From assembly GCA_047967505.1 (NCBI GenBank), contig CM106539.1: DNA of 64,000 nucleotides; one strand, given 5' to 3'. The translations under genes were made by a program, and so were the position numbers. Below, one piece after another: positions 52,429-64,000 of this stretch; within the stretch, counting starts at the first letter, position 1, and the number at the start of each line of letters is the position of its first letter. The stretch is from Dipteris shenzhenensis. Its lineage: Eukaryota; Polypodiophyta; Polypodiopsida; Gleicheniales. The notes below the pieces were generated by a model. It was not told the DNA's origin, searched no databases, and worked only from the letters and a program-made list of their open reading frames with translations.

Positions 52429-54960
52429 ACCCTCATACGCTTTGGCTTTACAGATGCTTGGATCAGAGGTGTTTCCTCTTTGTACAGATCAGCCCACAGC
52501 CAGGTACTTATTGGTGGGGTAAGGGATGAGAGATTTCAGATTTCCAGATCAGTCCGTCAGAGATGCCCCCTTCCTCCTTTTCTTTTTTTGTTCGTGGATG
52601 AAGCTATGAGTATTTATATTAGATCTCAAGCTGACATCTTTGGGTTGAGACTTCCCATCAGACGAGAAGAGGAGCTACTTGACAGTGAGTTGGTAGATGA
52701 CATGGCAGTTTACTTGGATGCCACACCACAGATGCTCACTTCTTTCAGGACAGCATTGGATTTATTTTGCTTGGCAGCGGGGGCGCAGATAAATTGGCAT
52801 AAATCCAATGGCTTTTGGATTAGTGATGAGGACACTCTAGATTGGGGGCTTGACATAGGTTTCACTTGGGTTTAGAGGGGTGTGCCAATCAGATATTTGA
52901 GCTACCAGGTCGGCTTGGATATTTCCTCCACGCAACAGTTTGCTCCCGTGTTGGAGAGCATTAGGAAGAAGCTTCTTTTTTGGGGCTCAGCCAAGCGGGA
53001 CCTTGCCTCTAGAGTTGTGGTGGTCAACCAGGTCCTCTTGGCGACGGCCTGGTTTGTTTGTTCTTGCTGGTGCCATTCTAGGGATTGCATCATTCAGCTT
53101 AGGAGACCGATCAGAAATTTTCTTTGGAGTGGGCTTGATGGCACAGCAGATGTTTTAGCCAGGGTGGCTTGGGAGACCCTCATCCTCTCTACACAGGAAG
53201 GGGGTCTCAATATTATTGATCCAAATTTACAATGTAGAGCTTTACTCTGCAAGATGGTGGTGCGGTGACTCATGTCAGGGCAGGAGCCGTGGAAGGATTT
53301 TTTTATTCGTAACATACAGACGTGCACACCTTCTTCAGGAGGAGATTGGATGGGCAGTATTAGATGGATCTTCACCACAGCACACCTCAAGTTCTTCGTC
53401 CCCTCTCATTGTTGCCATCCTGAAAGCATGGGCGAGCTTTAGGAGCACTCTTCGGAGGATTCCCCTTTCCTCTCGTGAAGAGATTGATAGGCAACCGGTC
53501 ATGTGGAATGACAATATATTGGATGATCTTGGCAAACCACTTGGTGCTTCACTCTATATGCAGTGATCTACATGGGAGAGGGGACCTGCCTCATCTCTGG
53601 GGTCATGGAAAGCTTTCCGGAGGCTTCCAAAGGAGACTAAATCTCAGTTGACAGGACATCTATGAGGGAGTGCAAGGAGGATCTTGCAGATTGAGGCAGC
53701 CCTTCCAGTGGATTGGGTAGACACAGATGATATGCCTCTCACTTGCTCCACTTGGGGAGGTGCTTTTACGAGAGGAAGTGCTCCTCTTCAGGTCTCGAGA
53801 TGCACTTGGGGATGCCTTGGTTTTTGATGTGCATGATGGTGCTAGTTTGTTCAGGTCCACAGAGGACATCTTGCTTGAGTCGTCTTCCTTTCAGCCTATT
53901 AGGGTTGTAGGTCTTTTGGTACAGGGATTAGATTCAAAGTGGTTCCTTGACCCAGACCCTTGCTTCTCTTCACTGGATCTTGGAGACTTTGGCTCTACGG
54001 GGGAGTTCCCATTAGGTATTTGCAGTGGGACCTTGGAGAGTGGGAGTGGATTGATGCAAGGCATCCAGAGAAGAGCATCCCCTTCTTTCGCTACATGGTC
54101 AATAATGCCAGGAGATTCCAGCTCAATAGTAGAGGTTGGAGACCTTCCAGAGTTCCTCATTGGGAGGCATTTGATATCACTGCAGATTTGTAGAGGTGCT
54201 TCTGGAGGAGACTTTGGAAATCCCACAGGAATAGAAAGATCACTCTTTTCCTTTGGCTTTCTATCCATGGTGGGATTGCAGTGAACCTTTGGAGATCCAG
54301 ATTCGGAGTCTACTTGCCGTCGTTGCCTCTCTACTTTGGAGACGATTCAGCATTGCTTATGGGATTGTAGATAGGCAAGGATGATTTGGATGGGGGTAGC
54401 CAGGATTTTCAGTCACTTTGTGCACTCCCCATTCTTTATGACATAGGGCTCGGTGGCTTGGCTTTCTCTTACTGGGCCTTAGGTCTTTTATGAGAGACCT
54501 GACTCTTCTCGGGCCATTTCAATTCAACGTCATCAGGTTGAGTTCTGTTCTTTGGATATGGTACCACACCTTCCTTTTGCAGCTGTACATGCCTCTGTGG
54601 ATACCTCTTGGGAGATAATGTGATGAGCATAGCAGCCTGGCATATCTGGAGAGCTAGATGCACAGAGGCATTAGAGGGAACTCAGGTTCATCCCTCGCAT
54701 ACAGTGGCCAAACACCATATATACTTTGATGGCCGTATGGACGAGCATGCAGGGAGACTCCCGTGCAGCTAGGAGGGCTTCTTTCTTCAGGGAATGGAAG
54801 GATTCTCCTTTTTTGTCTGAGACTCTTACAGGGTTGAGGTGGCACTTTCAGCCTCAGCCTTGGTTGTTTTCCACCTCATTTTGAGGGGGTTTATTTATCC
54901 TCATGGTTTCATGATGTATTCCGCTTTGAGCTTGCTCTCACTGGCTTTTTCTCTTACTTA
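52429..54960 (+). pseudogene. LINE B3 ORF2, rest of RT and zf-RVT
   Basis: Resumes with GFTDAWIRGVSSLYRS near 52440, SRSVRQRCPLPPFLF near 52543 and ELVDD near 52690 (catalytic motif; B2 has EYADD, B1 ELADD). Then WHKSNGFWISDEDT, IRYLSYQVGLDISSTQQF near 52890, LYGGVPIRYLQWDLGEWEWID near 53990-54050 and the finger region near 54290-54380. Stops at 52873, 53266 and 53564, plus frameshifts, are present. The 3' end matches B1 through to AGAAGTCTCTTTCTTG before the A-rich tail. Confidence 0.85.
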
Positions 54961-54995
54961 ATAGAAGTCTCTTTCTTGAAAAAAATAAATAAATT

Positions 54996-56035
54996 CGATA
55001 GGCAGAAGGTAAGAAACAAGGATTAACATCACTGAATGTATGAGCATGTGGAAACTCAAGCAGGGCTACAGCTTTAGCTAGAATTCTAACCTCAATGAGA
55101 TTTACTTAGTAAAATTAAGCTAATCAAGAAACAAGAATGTATGGCAAGCCTAGAAGCTTAAGGGAACTAAGCCTGGTTTTGTAAAAGGCTCTCCACTTCA
55201 TGTTCAGTTATAATCAAGATTCTAGATGCACAAAAAGTCTGCAAAATGGGTGATATAAGATGGGAAAGGCCTGTCAGTTAAAAGATAAAGCATAGTTCTA
55301 TAATGAAATTCCTCATTATTAAGGTCACGTAGCTTTAGAAGACCAAACCCCACACAAGAGCTCGATACCTTTGTCTATCAAGAGGGCAAGCACAAAGCAA
55401 TGTTATCGAGCAAATCCTATAGAGCAGCACCAAAGACATAACGTATGCGTACTACTAAACACACCACCTCATCTGTCACATAAGTAGATGAGATCTCCTG
55501 TCTCATGATACAATTGGGGGTGTCCACATTTATCAGTCTATGAGGCTAGGCAGCAGCTAGACCAACCATAGCTTGCACAAACTCCATACACTTGTATGTC
55601 CATCTTCCAGGCTTGGGATAAAGACTCAGGATTTAATTAAGCATAACAAAAATATGGTATGTAGTTGCATGCTAATTACAAATATGGGGAATACATCAAA
55701 GTTGGACTTATCCCATCTCTTTCAATCTTCTAGACAGATATGCTCAACATTTTCCCTGTTATGATCTCTCGTTATCATTAGTCTTGGCTCAAGGTTGATC
55801 GCATCCGCATCTTCCTAAAGGGTAAAAAATAAATCCATATGCGCCCAACATTTCATTTGTGTCTAAATAGAATCACATTAAGGTTTTCATTTATATAGAA
55901 GGGAACTAAGAAAATAAACCAAAAAACATAGGTACATGGCCATCAAGTACAAGGGTTTACTTTCTTGTATATTTTGCATGTGGACATCCATCTTTTTTGT
56001 CTTGCTTGTGAAGTTTGAAAAATATCATAGGTGTA
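54996..56035. other. No recognisable gene
   Basis: AT-rich, no ORF with a recognisable motif. Confidence 0.4.
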
Positions 56036-56345
56036 AAAAAAACTCACATCATTTATGCACGGAGGCTGACATTCTTGCTTCCATTTGGGCGGAGATTATC
56101 TTCAATCTCAGGATTCAGTGGGAGCGGTGTACAGGCACCTCTTTGGCAGCTCGTGGGAGACTTTTATCCTTCATGAGGACATGGGACTGCTCATTATTTT
56201 TTCATTTGACCCCTTTTGGGATGTCGTGGCATTTTAGACCACCACCATGGCTTTTTTGCCACATTGTTGAGGCTAGGGATAGAGTACTTTCTCTCCCACC
56301 TGTTGTATGATTCGTTTTGAATGGAATATATCACTTTCTTATTTT
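56036..56345 (+). pseudogene. LINE B-like C-terminal fragment with 3' tail
   Basis: EADILASIWAEIIFNLRIQW, AARGRLLSFMRTWDCSLFF and MSWHFRPPPWLF match the last ~90 residues of LINE B ORF2 (LASIWIDTVYTLMAVW, FLREWKDSPFFS, RWHFQPQPWLF). It is followed by a 3' region similar to 32930-32985 and a short A-rich end. It is a different subfamily from B1/B3. Confidence 0.75.
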
Positions 56346-57414
56346 AAAAAACTCACATAAAGTTTATTTTCCCTTTTTCAATAAGTAGCAACTGTTTTGC
56401 AAATATAATTATTTTCATTGTTTTAGCATAAAATAATTACAAAAAGAACACTAAAAAAATTCAATTATGATTCCAAATTTACTCAATGATTACTCATCTC
56501 ATAGATATTGGAGATGGAATACACGTTGTGTTTACCCTTCCCAAGAGTCTAAAAACTTTGAGTATACAGATCCTATATTATTTTAGTGATCCTATGAATT
56601 TGAACAAAATCAGTGATGTTGTACCTTTGTATATCACTCAAGTTATTATGGTCATGTTGTACCTTCATATATCATTCGTTGGGGGATCTCTTCTAGCATA
56701 TAAGGGCATTCTTTCTATTTCAAATATGTAGTTCAGATGTATGCCAATATATTCCACTATTAAGAAACACATTCAAAAAATAAAAAAGTCTTAGAAGACT
56801 AGTGGAATTTGACATTTTATTGTCTTAATTGGGATGGTAGCATAGTTTCATATTGCACGTGAATTTTTTGGATACATCCTCTCTTTTTTAACTTTTGACT
56901 AATACAGCTTGCCTTTTGAATGTGGTGCTTGCATCTCTAGTAGTACTCCCTAGATGTAGGATATGTACTATGATTATAAATGTAATCATGATTGCAAAAG
57001 CAATAATCAAAGAAGCCAAGTGTGAATGCTTGGCTATTAGTATGTTCAACCAAGCTTAGGCTCACACTCTCTCAAAGAAAAGGTAAGGGAAATGCCTATA
57101 AGAACTGTAAAATACTTTTTAAACTTGGGTTTGCTAACTTGGAATGAGTTGATTTTTGAAGTCAAATTTCTTGAGTTGCAAATATATAAACTATGAATTG
57201 GTCATAGAAGCCTTTTGTGCCCTCTTTAATCTTATGGAAAATATTGTGAAGTTATTCTCCAACTCTTTGTTAGAGCATTTGGTAAGTCGGACTATATAGT
57301 TAGCCTAAGAGGACTATTTTCTCAAGGGAGCAACCCGTGTCCACTCACTTATATACAAATTCCATTTCCTTTTGTTTGGAATATAATGTAAAGTTAGTCC
57401 ATTTATAATTGCAC

Positions 57415-57422
<8 letters not shown>
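56346..57422. other. No recognisable gene
   Basis: AT-rich sequence with short ORFs only; no motif recognised. Confidence 0.4.

Positions 57423-57499
<77 letters not shown>
57423..57499. repeat. (CT)n microsatellite
   Basis: A 77-base CT tract immediately left of LINE A copy 2. Confidence 0.97.
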
Positions 57500-57501
<2 letters not shown>

Positions 57502-58182
57502 CATATTCGCCAGCTTCATACCAGAGATATTGATCGGGACATCCAGTTACAAACACATGCTGAGCGCATAGTGCAGCTGGAGGCACGCATTCAGGAGCAT
57601 GTTGTGGCATGCGATGATCGCCTCCAGCAGCTGCATGTAGCTCCTCCAGCTAGTGCAGCAGCTGAGGAGAGGCTGGCCACACTGCAGACAGAGGTACAGA
57701 AGACCTTAGAGTGGGTGGACGTTGTGCGTAGAGCCCCACAAGCCCAGCAGACCACAGTCTCTGAGACTATTGCCGAGAGTCAGCGGCGAGCTCAAAAGGC
57801 CCTCAACATCCGCATCCGTGGAGTTGAGCGATCAGATACGAGATCAGCCATGGATCAGGCGACAGATTTCATATCTGGGACACTCGGAGTTCAGGATCAT
57901 GGCATTGCACGAGTGGGCCGGGATCCAGCACGGCACTAGCCACTTATCATCAGATTCAGAGATGTTGAGGCCCGTCTCGCAGTATTATGGAGGAGATCCA
58001 GATTGAGGGACCATCCACAGATTCACATGGATGAGGACCTTACAGCTTTTTAGTGGGAGGAGCATAGACGTCTCATTGCATAGAGGGATGTTGCCCGTCG
58101 TGAGGGCAAGTGGGCCGTGATCAGAGAGGGCAGACTTTTGATAGGAGCTATGCGATCTAGACCGGCTGGAGCCCACAGTTGA
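57500..58182 (+). pseudogene. LINE A ORF1: coiled coil and RRM-like protein
   Basis: An Ala/Glu/Gln-rich heptad-like region (AERIVQLEARIQEHVVACDD, AAEERLATLQTEVQKTLEW) is followed by LNIRIRGVERSDTRSAMDQA, LGVQDHGIARVGRDPAR and, past a TAG near 57938, LIIRFRDVEARLAVLWR, then EDLT and a basic tail. This coiled coil, RRM and C-terminal order resembles L1 ORF1p rather than the CCHC ORF1 of family B. All three internal stops I see are TAG (near 57938, 58052 and 58082). The final TGA at 58180-58182 overlaps the ORF2 start position. The N-terminus is missing. Confidence 0.7.
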
Positions 58183-61100
58183 CGACACGAGGCCTGCCAG
58201 ATAGCTTGAGTTTCGCAGTTTGGAACTGTAATGGTTCCCTCACAGCTCAGCCTGGCAACTTACGAGAGGCCTTTTTTGATCACGACATCGTCTTCTTTAC
58301 AGAGACCCATGAGAGCCTAGAGAGAGGCTTGCCGCAGGTGACAGGGTATGCCTGGGAGTCTGTCTTTCGACAGCAGACTAGACGATCAGGAGGAGTCAGA
58401 GGATCTGGCGGTGTGGCAGTTCTTTATAGAGAGCATCTCAGATCGATATTCACAGTCGTGAGGAGAGACCATCGGACCAGATATCTTTGGGTACGGATCA
58501 GGAGACCCCCCCTGAGAGACTTGTTTATTGCAGTATGCTACTTTCCCCCGAGACAGTCTCGTTATGCCTCAGATGGACCAGGACAGTCACCTTTTGAGGA
58601 TTTGTCAGCCGATGTATTGGAGTACTCACGCCGCGGAGAGGTCATCCTTTTAGGAGACTTCAACGCGAGGACATCAGACAGACAGGCAGAGATTTTGTAC
58701 TTTGCTGAGGATCCAGTCTTAGTTCCAGCTGCCCCAGATGAGAGTTTTCCACGCTTATCTTCAGACAGAGGGGTAGAGATGACAGATCAGGGACATCGCC
58801 TATTGGAGCTTCTCTCATTGCATGGCATCGTCATTTATAATGGACTTCGACAGTGGCCGCATTCATCCACAGCCACATGTTTTCCCTTCGCGAATGGTGG
58901 TACGAGCGTCATTGATTACGTCTTGGGTCCCCCGACTTTAATCCCTTTTGTACATAACCTCACAGTCGACCCTCTTATGCCTTCAGCCGATCATGCACGT
59001 CTGCACTTTATTCTTACCCAGATTCCTCATGCCCCCCCTTCTAGACATCATGAGCGTCAGCCATACTATGAGGTTCATTTTGACCACCAGTTCGATGACA
59101 TTTATAGCCAGCACCTGAGTAGTCTTCTCCGTCCGCACCTTCTCGATGCCCTACCCTCCACACAGGATCGGTGGGACCTTGTACATACCTCCATCATCTC
59201 GGCAGCCCACAAGTCCTTCCCCGTCACTTGCCACACATCCGGTCCTCCACCAGTCGGTCTTGTGCCTTGTAATGGATGGTATGATGAGGAGTGTAAAGAA
59301 CTCCGTAGGAAGCTTCGCCTTGAGACACAGGAGAAGTCTTCCCTCCTCATTGAGACCAAGAAGAGTTACAAGCGTTTGGTGCGACGCAAAAAGCACCAAT
59401 TTCTAGCCCGGAATGAGGAGGAGCTGAGAAGTTTACTTTTCAGCTGTGATTCCAAGGAATTCTCGAAGAAATTCCTTCGCTTGAACTCTCAAACTCCTCT
59501 TACAGACCCACATGTTTGGCTTGCCTATACTTCCACTTTATATGGTATTCCAGACCAGCCACAGATTGTTGACTTATCCCATGTGCCTAGACCCACCTCC
59601 TCTGCCTTATTCTCATCCAGTAGTGTCCGAGCAGCAGTTCATCGTTTGAAGACTGGGAGAGCTAAGGACCATGATGGATTGCAAGCGGAGTATGTAATCC
59701 ATGGGATTGATGCCTTAGCTACAGTCCTCTCCCGTCTTTTTAACGAGTCCATTTGTACAGGTCTTCCACCTAGTTGGCTAGAAAATACTATAGTACCCAT
59801 ACACAAGTCGGGGGATCCTTTGGAGGCGTCGAACTACAGGACCATTATGATTGGCCATGTCATGGCCAAGATTTATGCGACCATTCTAGAAGGACATATA
59901 AATGACCATGCCGAGGCGACAGGTATAAGAGCTAGAGGGCAGGTAGGATTTCGTGCAGAGCACTCGACTCTAGATCATATCTTCACTCTCAGGGCTTTGA
60001 TTGAGGAGGCGAAGTCACGTAAGCAGCGGCTCTATTGTTGCTTCGTGGACTTCAGAAAGGCATTTGACACTGTGCCGCGTTTCAGACTCTTCCAGCGACT
60101 TTGTGACTTGGGATTCAGTGGGGAGATTCAATGGGTGATCATGGCCTTGTATGAGAGAGTCACAGGTAGAGTCAGGACACGGACGGGGCTGTCGGGGGAA
60201 GTACGCAGTACGATAGGGGTGAAGCAGGGGTGTCCTTTGTCTCCGACACCCTTTGGTCTCTATATCGATGAGTTAGAGATGTACATACAGACGATGGGTG
60301 GTACAGGTTCTTTACTGGCAGGATCCACGATACCGATTCTCCTCTATGCAGATGACGTGGTTCTTATTTCTTCCTCCCAGCAGGGTTTACAGGCACATCT
60401 CCATGCACTCCATAGATTTTGTCAGGACAGAGGGTTATTTGTAAACCTTGGGAAGACCAAAGTCATGGTCTTCAACACGTCATACCAGGTTTATAGGAGA
60501 GGCGAGTTCTCTTTCACATTTGATGGGTAGGAGGTGGAGCTAGTCAGGGAGTATACATATTTGGGTGCCACATTTAGAGGTCTAGTCTTCACCATGACGC
60601 ATGCAGCACGAGATAGGATCAGTAGAGGATATGCCGCCTTGGCTCTTCTCAAAAGGCAATGTGCACAGTCACATTTTCAGCATCCCGACACGAAGTCCTT
60701 ACTTTTTGATATGCTGCTGAGACCTGCAGCCATGTATGCTAGCCCCTTTTGGGCAGTAGATCTCAGTGTTGCAGATTAGAGATGAGTAGAGAGGTTACAG
60801 ATCATCATGTTCTCCAGATTGATCAGAGCGAAGCCCACGGTACCGCATCAGATTATGCTCGTAGAGTTCGGAGCTACACCCCTAGCGCTAGATGCAGCAT
60901 TTCAGTCAGTTACATACTTGCATAGGATCAGGGCGCTCGGAGACTCAGCAGCAGGCAGAGCACGATTACTGTGGCTAGCACTGACATCCTCGCAGATGTT
61001 AGTGGAGAGAGGTCATACTTTTTGTTGGTACCACACACTCTCCACATGGCTCACCTCGTTGGGCTTGGATTTGGATAGGCTGCCACCATTTCGATATAGC

Positions 61101-61770
61101 ATAGATGCCCCTCGCCTCCCTCTCACTCGACATGAGCTCAGTCAGGTTATCACGGCAGATTTGTTGCAGCTACACACGTTTCGCACTTGGGTTCATCCCA
61201 CGGAGCTTCCTACGAAGATGGCCACATATCGTGACCATTTTCTCAGGATTTCAGAGGATGGCTTCATCATATCCCCAGGATATATCGGCGTTCATATGTC
61301 GCACTCACTCAGGATTGCCTTGGGCCAGCTCAGGGTATCTTCCCACAGATTAGATGTTGAGGCCGGCAGGATGCGTCGTACAGCTACCGGACATAGACCC
61401 AGGCGAGAGACTAGGATATGCCCTTGTTGCACTATGGGGGAGGTGGAGACTGAGGAGCACTTTGTTTGCAGATGCCCTTTATATTATGAGATCCGTGGCA
61501 GATTTCACTATTTATTTGGGCACGGATTTGGACCTCTCTCTCGGATTATGGAGTATGAGGATCAGTATTGCTTAGCGTTCGTTGTTCATCAGGGAGATCA
61601 CCAGATACAGAGAGAGATTCCTCAGAGAGCACCGTCGCATCCTTGCCAGAGACCTGGTTATTCATGAGGAGCAGGACGAGGTGCAGGACCATGAACACAG
61701 AGATAGCCCATCTTGCCAGAGAGCACCGATGGTTCCACCCCGAGGATGTACATATGACATGATCCGGTAG
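58179..61770 (+). pseudogene. LINE A ORF2: endonuclease, RT and zf-RVT
   Basis: The frame opens at a TTG at 58179 where ATG would be expected (TTGACG), overlapping the ORF1 stop, and stays open for 783 codons. Endonuclease: SFAVWNCNGSL, IVFFTETHE, LLGDFNART near 58650 and PSADHARLHF near 58985. RT: FNESICTGLPPSWLENTIVP, FVDFRKAFDTV near 60045, GVKQGCPLSPTPFGLYIDEL near 60210-60270 and LLYADDVVLISS near 60340. A TAG at 60528, a TAG and TGA near 60777-60784 and a frameshift near 61580 follow. The finger CPCCTMGEVETEEHFVCRC is near 61420-61475. It would carry out target-primed reverse transcription; now inactive. Confidence 0.9.
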
Positions 61771-62216
61771 CACTGCAGGATGATCTTACACAGAGGCCGT
61801 ACCCGTCGCTTTATTTCTAGACGACGGAGGATGATGGCAGATTTTCGGAGGAGATTGCTCCATGGAGACTTGGCACCGCCAGCAGCCCACTTGACACTTG
61901 CCCAGATCTTCACACTCATGGCAGGAGGCATGGTCGATGGCCATGACTTCCATCATTTCTTTGGATCACAGACCCCTTAGGGAAGACGATGTTCCTCATA
62001 TTTCATATTTTACTTTTTGTATCTAGGCATTTTTGGTACTCTATTTCATTTCATTTTGTATCTAGGATTTTTGTAGCCATTTTTGGCATCTTAGCTGTAT
62101 TACGATGAGGCCACCTAGTTGGCGCATCGTTCATGATGTATTTTCCTTTCGGATGATTTTGTGTCCCATAGGCCATGTATGGCCTTCCGTGGACCTTTAA
62201 TAAAATTTCTTTCTTT

Positions 62217-62344
<128 letters not shown>

Positions 62345-62369
62345 CTCGCTCTCATTCTCTAGTTCAACA

Positions 62370-62382
62370 TGGTATCATAGCG
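62370..62382 (+). other. Primer-binding site, tRNA-iMet type
   Basis: TGGTATCATAGCG after TAGTTCAACA, an LTR-like end. The LTR itself would include or adjoin the CT tract; its left end is not clear. Confidence 0.6.
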
Positions 62383-62639
62383 TTCCAACAAGCACGATGC
62401 TTGTATACAATGTTAGATTGAGCTGAGCTTGTGCTTGTAGTCATGTCTTCACCCTCTTTTTTACATTAGCTTCCAATGAGGAAGTGCTCCAAACATGCAC
62501 TTCTCATTCCCATGCTGTAGAGGAAGTGGTAAAGAATATTTTTGGCTCAAGAATCTTGCTATTCCAACCCAAATACACATTATTCCTTTTTTTATTCCAT
62601 TCCAACCCAATACACATTATTCATTTTTTTAATGGTCGT

Positions 62640-62990
62640 TTAAAAATGTTCTAGGCTGATGTGGTACTTGCAACCATTTACGTTCAAAATTATCTACCTA
62701 CAAGTGATCCTACTGGCAATCTTCTAGTCATAGCTTGGACAGGTACTACACCTTCAATTTCTCATCTCCACATTTCTTTTTGTATTGCTTATATTCATGT
62801 TCCCAAAGAAACAAGGAACATAATTGATCTCCTTGGTAAGAAAGTTATTTTCATTGGATATCCTAATGGTGTTAAAGGTCATATGTTTTATGATCTCCTC
62901 TCCAAAAGGTAACCATCAATCATGATGCAATATTTGATGAAGACACTATGGGTGGCACTTGGTCTACTAATTTGTTTGATGACTCCCCGA
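62640..62990 (+). pseudogene. Ty1/copia integrase fragment
   Basis: Readable as LATIYVQNYLPTSDPTGN, AWTGTTPSISHLHISFCIAY, HVPKETRNIIDLLGKKVIFI, GYPNGVKGHMFYD and, past a stop, INHDAIFDED. This is the region after the integrase core and before RT in copia polyproteins. The distance from the primer site at 62370 is only ~270 bp, so gag and protease are deleted. Confidence 0.78.
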
Positions 62991-63865
62991 ATAAGCTCTC
63001 ATGTGACACAACTCTTTCAATGTACTGAAGATTTACATGTTCTTGAATTGCCTTATATTGCATTCGAGGAGCTCATGGCCTTCCATTTCATCATTAACAG
63101 CCTACATCGAACTAGGCAACCTTAAGACCTTGGCTTCGAGAAGCTATCGGTGAGCCTTTTTTGGTAATAAAAGGACATAGTGTTATTCCTTGCACATGTG
63201 ACCAAGAAATTAGTTTTTAAGGCTTTAGAGCTCTAAATCTCCTTAACTATTTGATGATGTATGCATATTGCATACCATCCTGCATAGCTTTGAAGGGTGA
63301 TTGTTGATACCCCTTTGGAAAGTCAGGTTTCTAAGGCTCATTTCCTTAGTGATAGAACTTGTCACATCAAACTCCAAAATCCAGGCACCATGGTGTCTAA
63401 AGTCACCTCAGACTCCCCATCATCTGTACAACACGGTCTAAGTACTTAGCACATGCTTAAATAAACAAATCCTTTGTGAGACTCTAAACTTGTGCCAAGC
63501 CTTGAGGAGCATCAAAGATCGTTGAAGTGTAATCTTATGCTCCTATCGCATCCTATTCTTGCTTTGGGCTTCCACAACTTGCACTAAAGACGTGGGCAAT
63601 AGCCACCATCCTCTTTCTTGATTTCACCTCCCACACTTCACCTCGACATGGAAGTCTTATGATGTGAAATCCTATCAAATTCATCATCCTAGTTTGCAAA
63701 GGCTACCACACATGGTGGTGAAAGGGATAGTGTGTGTACTTCTTATGCCACATTATCATGCTTCAAACATCTACCACATGTGCAATAGATAGAGGATACT
63801 TTCCACTCAAGTCACATCATATTGCCATGGCAACAGCACAAGTAAGGTTAAATTAACCATAGCTA
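62991..63865. other. No recognisable gene
   Basis: No motif recognised on either strand; probably decayed retroelement sequence. Confidence 0.35.
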
Positions 63866-63870
63866 ACATA

Positions 63871-63916
<46 letters not shown>

Positions 63917-63943
63917 ATCTATTTATCTATCTATCTAACTATC

Positions 63944-63990
<47 letters not shown>
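63871..63990. repeat. Compound microsatellite (CT)n(TATC)n(CA)n
   Basis: CT tract to about 63910, then TATC-like repeats, then a CA tract of ~40 bases near the window end. Confidence 0.95.
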
Positions 63991-63992
<2 letters not shown>

Positions 63993-64000
63993 GATTACTT

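Larger units (their letters stand above)
40676..54995 (+). mobile_element. LINE family B copy B3, full length but multiply interrupted
   Basis: From a C/T-rich 5' tract, through ORF1 and ORF2, to a 3' A-rich tail (TTGAAAAAAATAAATAAAT). The closest relative in the window is B1. Removing a minus-strand LTR element, four extra tandem units and a copia fragment leaves an otherwise ordinary LINE of ~6-7 kb. ORF1 is interrupted at 41367 and ORF2 at 51607; there is also an endonuclease deletion near 50702. Confidence 0.88.
57500..62216 (+). mobile_element. LINE family A copy 2
   Basis: A non-LTR element with ORF1 (5' end probably truncated), ORF2 and a ~240-bp 3' region. It is bordered on the left by (CT)n and on the right by TTTC repeats leading into (CT)n. 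There is no poly(A); the 3' end reads AATAAAATTTCTTTC. The same family occurs at 1-2150. Confidence 0.85.

Noticed and set aside
57314-57610. Minus-strand ORF with a long Arg-Glu repeat
   Set aside because: Translation of the (CT)n microsatellite.

Overview
The window is nuclear DNA of a land plant in a repeat-rich, probably large, genome. The reasons are: tRNA-iMet-type primer-binding sites next to TG...CA long terminal repeats, Ty1/copia and Ty3/gypsy chromovirus proteins, plant-type LINEs with RT plus a C-terminal zinc-finger (zf-RVT) region, and two spliced exons of a plant sialidase-like (BNR/Asp-box) gene. A seed-free vascular plant such as a fern, or a gymnosperm, would fit the long introns and nested elements, but the sequence alone does not settle the lineage. 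No rRNA, tRNA, CRISPR or bacterial-style operon was seen.

Layout. 1-2150: 3' part of a LINE (family A, copy 1). 2165-6260: 5'-truncated LINE of family B (copy B1). 6261-8420: remnants of + strand copia elements, including a 1.3 kb LTR. 8855-8990: a cluster of short hairpins. 9189-11206: a (TG)n tract holding a truncated LINE of family C and a second, partly inverted LINE-C insertion. 11206-12316: a + strand LTR with primer-binding site and a small conserved ORF. 12880-17275: minus-strand copia-like elements that keep gag but no pol, ending in an ORF that fuses LINE and gag sequence. 17609-31613: a Ty3/gypsy chromovirus with 460-bp LTRs and an exact TATAT target duplication, split in its integrase by a nearly complete LINE (B2, 23358-30639).

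31764-31987 and 38718-38750 are the only host coding sequence I can support: the penultimate and last exons of a sialidase/BNR-repeat gene. The 6.7 kb intron between them is filled with decayed LINE pieces, and the chromovirus sits in the intron upstream.

40676-54995 is a third family-B LINE (B3) and the most unusual locus. A minus-strand non-autonomous LTR element (41368-43481) is inserted in its ORF1. A 1.29 kb segment spanning the LTR-element/LINE junction was then amplified into five tandem units (42801-49256) with an alternating dimer pattern. Its ORF2 is interrupted by a circularly permuted copia fragment (51608-52428). 57500-62216 is a second family-A LINE between two long (CT)n tracts. 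A copia fragment and microsatellites close the window.

Functionally, nearly all of this is a record of successive retrotransposition. In LINE families A and B the ORF1 stop codon overlaps the ORF2 start position, which suggests coupled translation of the two ORFs. All transposon ORFs carry stops or frameshifts. The best preserved is B2 ORF2, where I see one stop and one frameshift.
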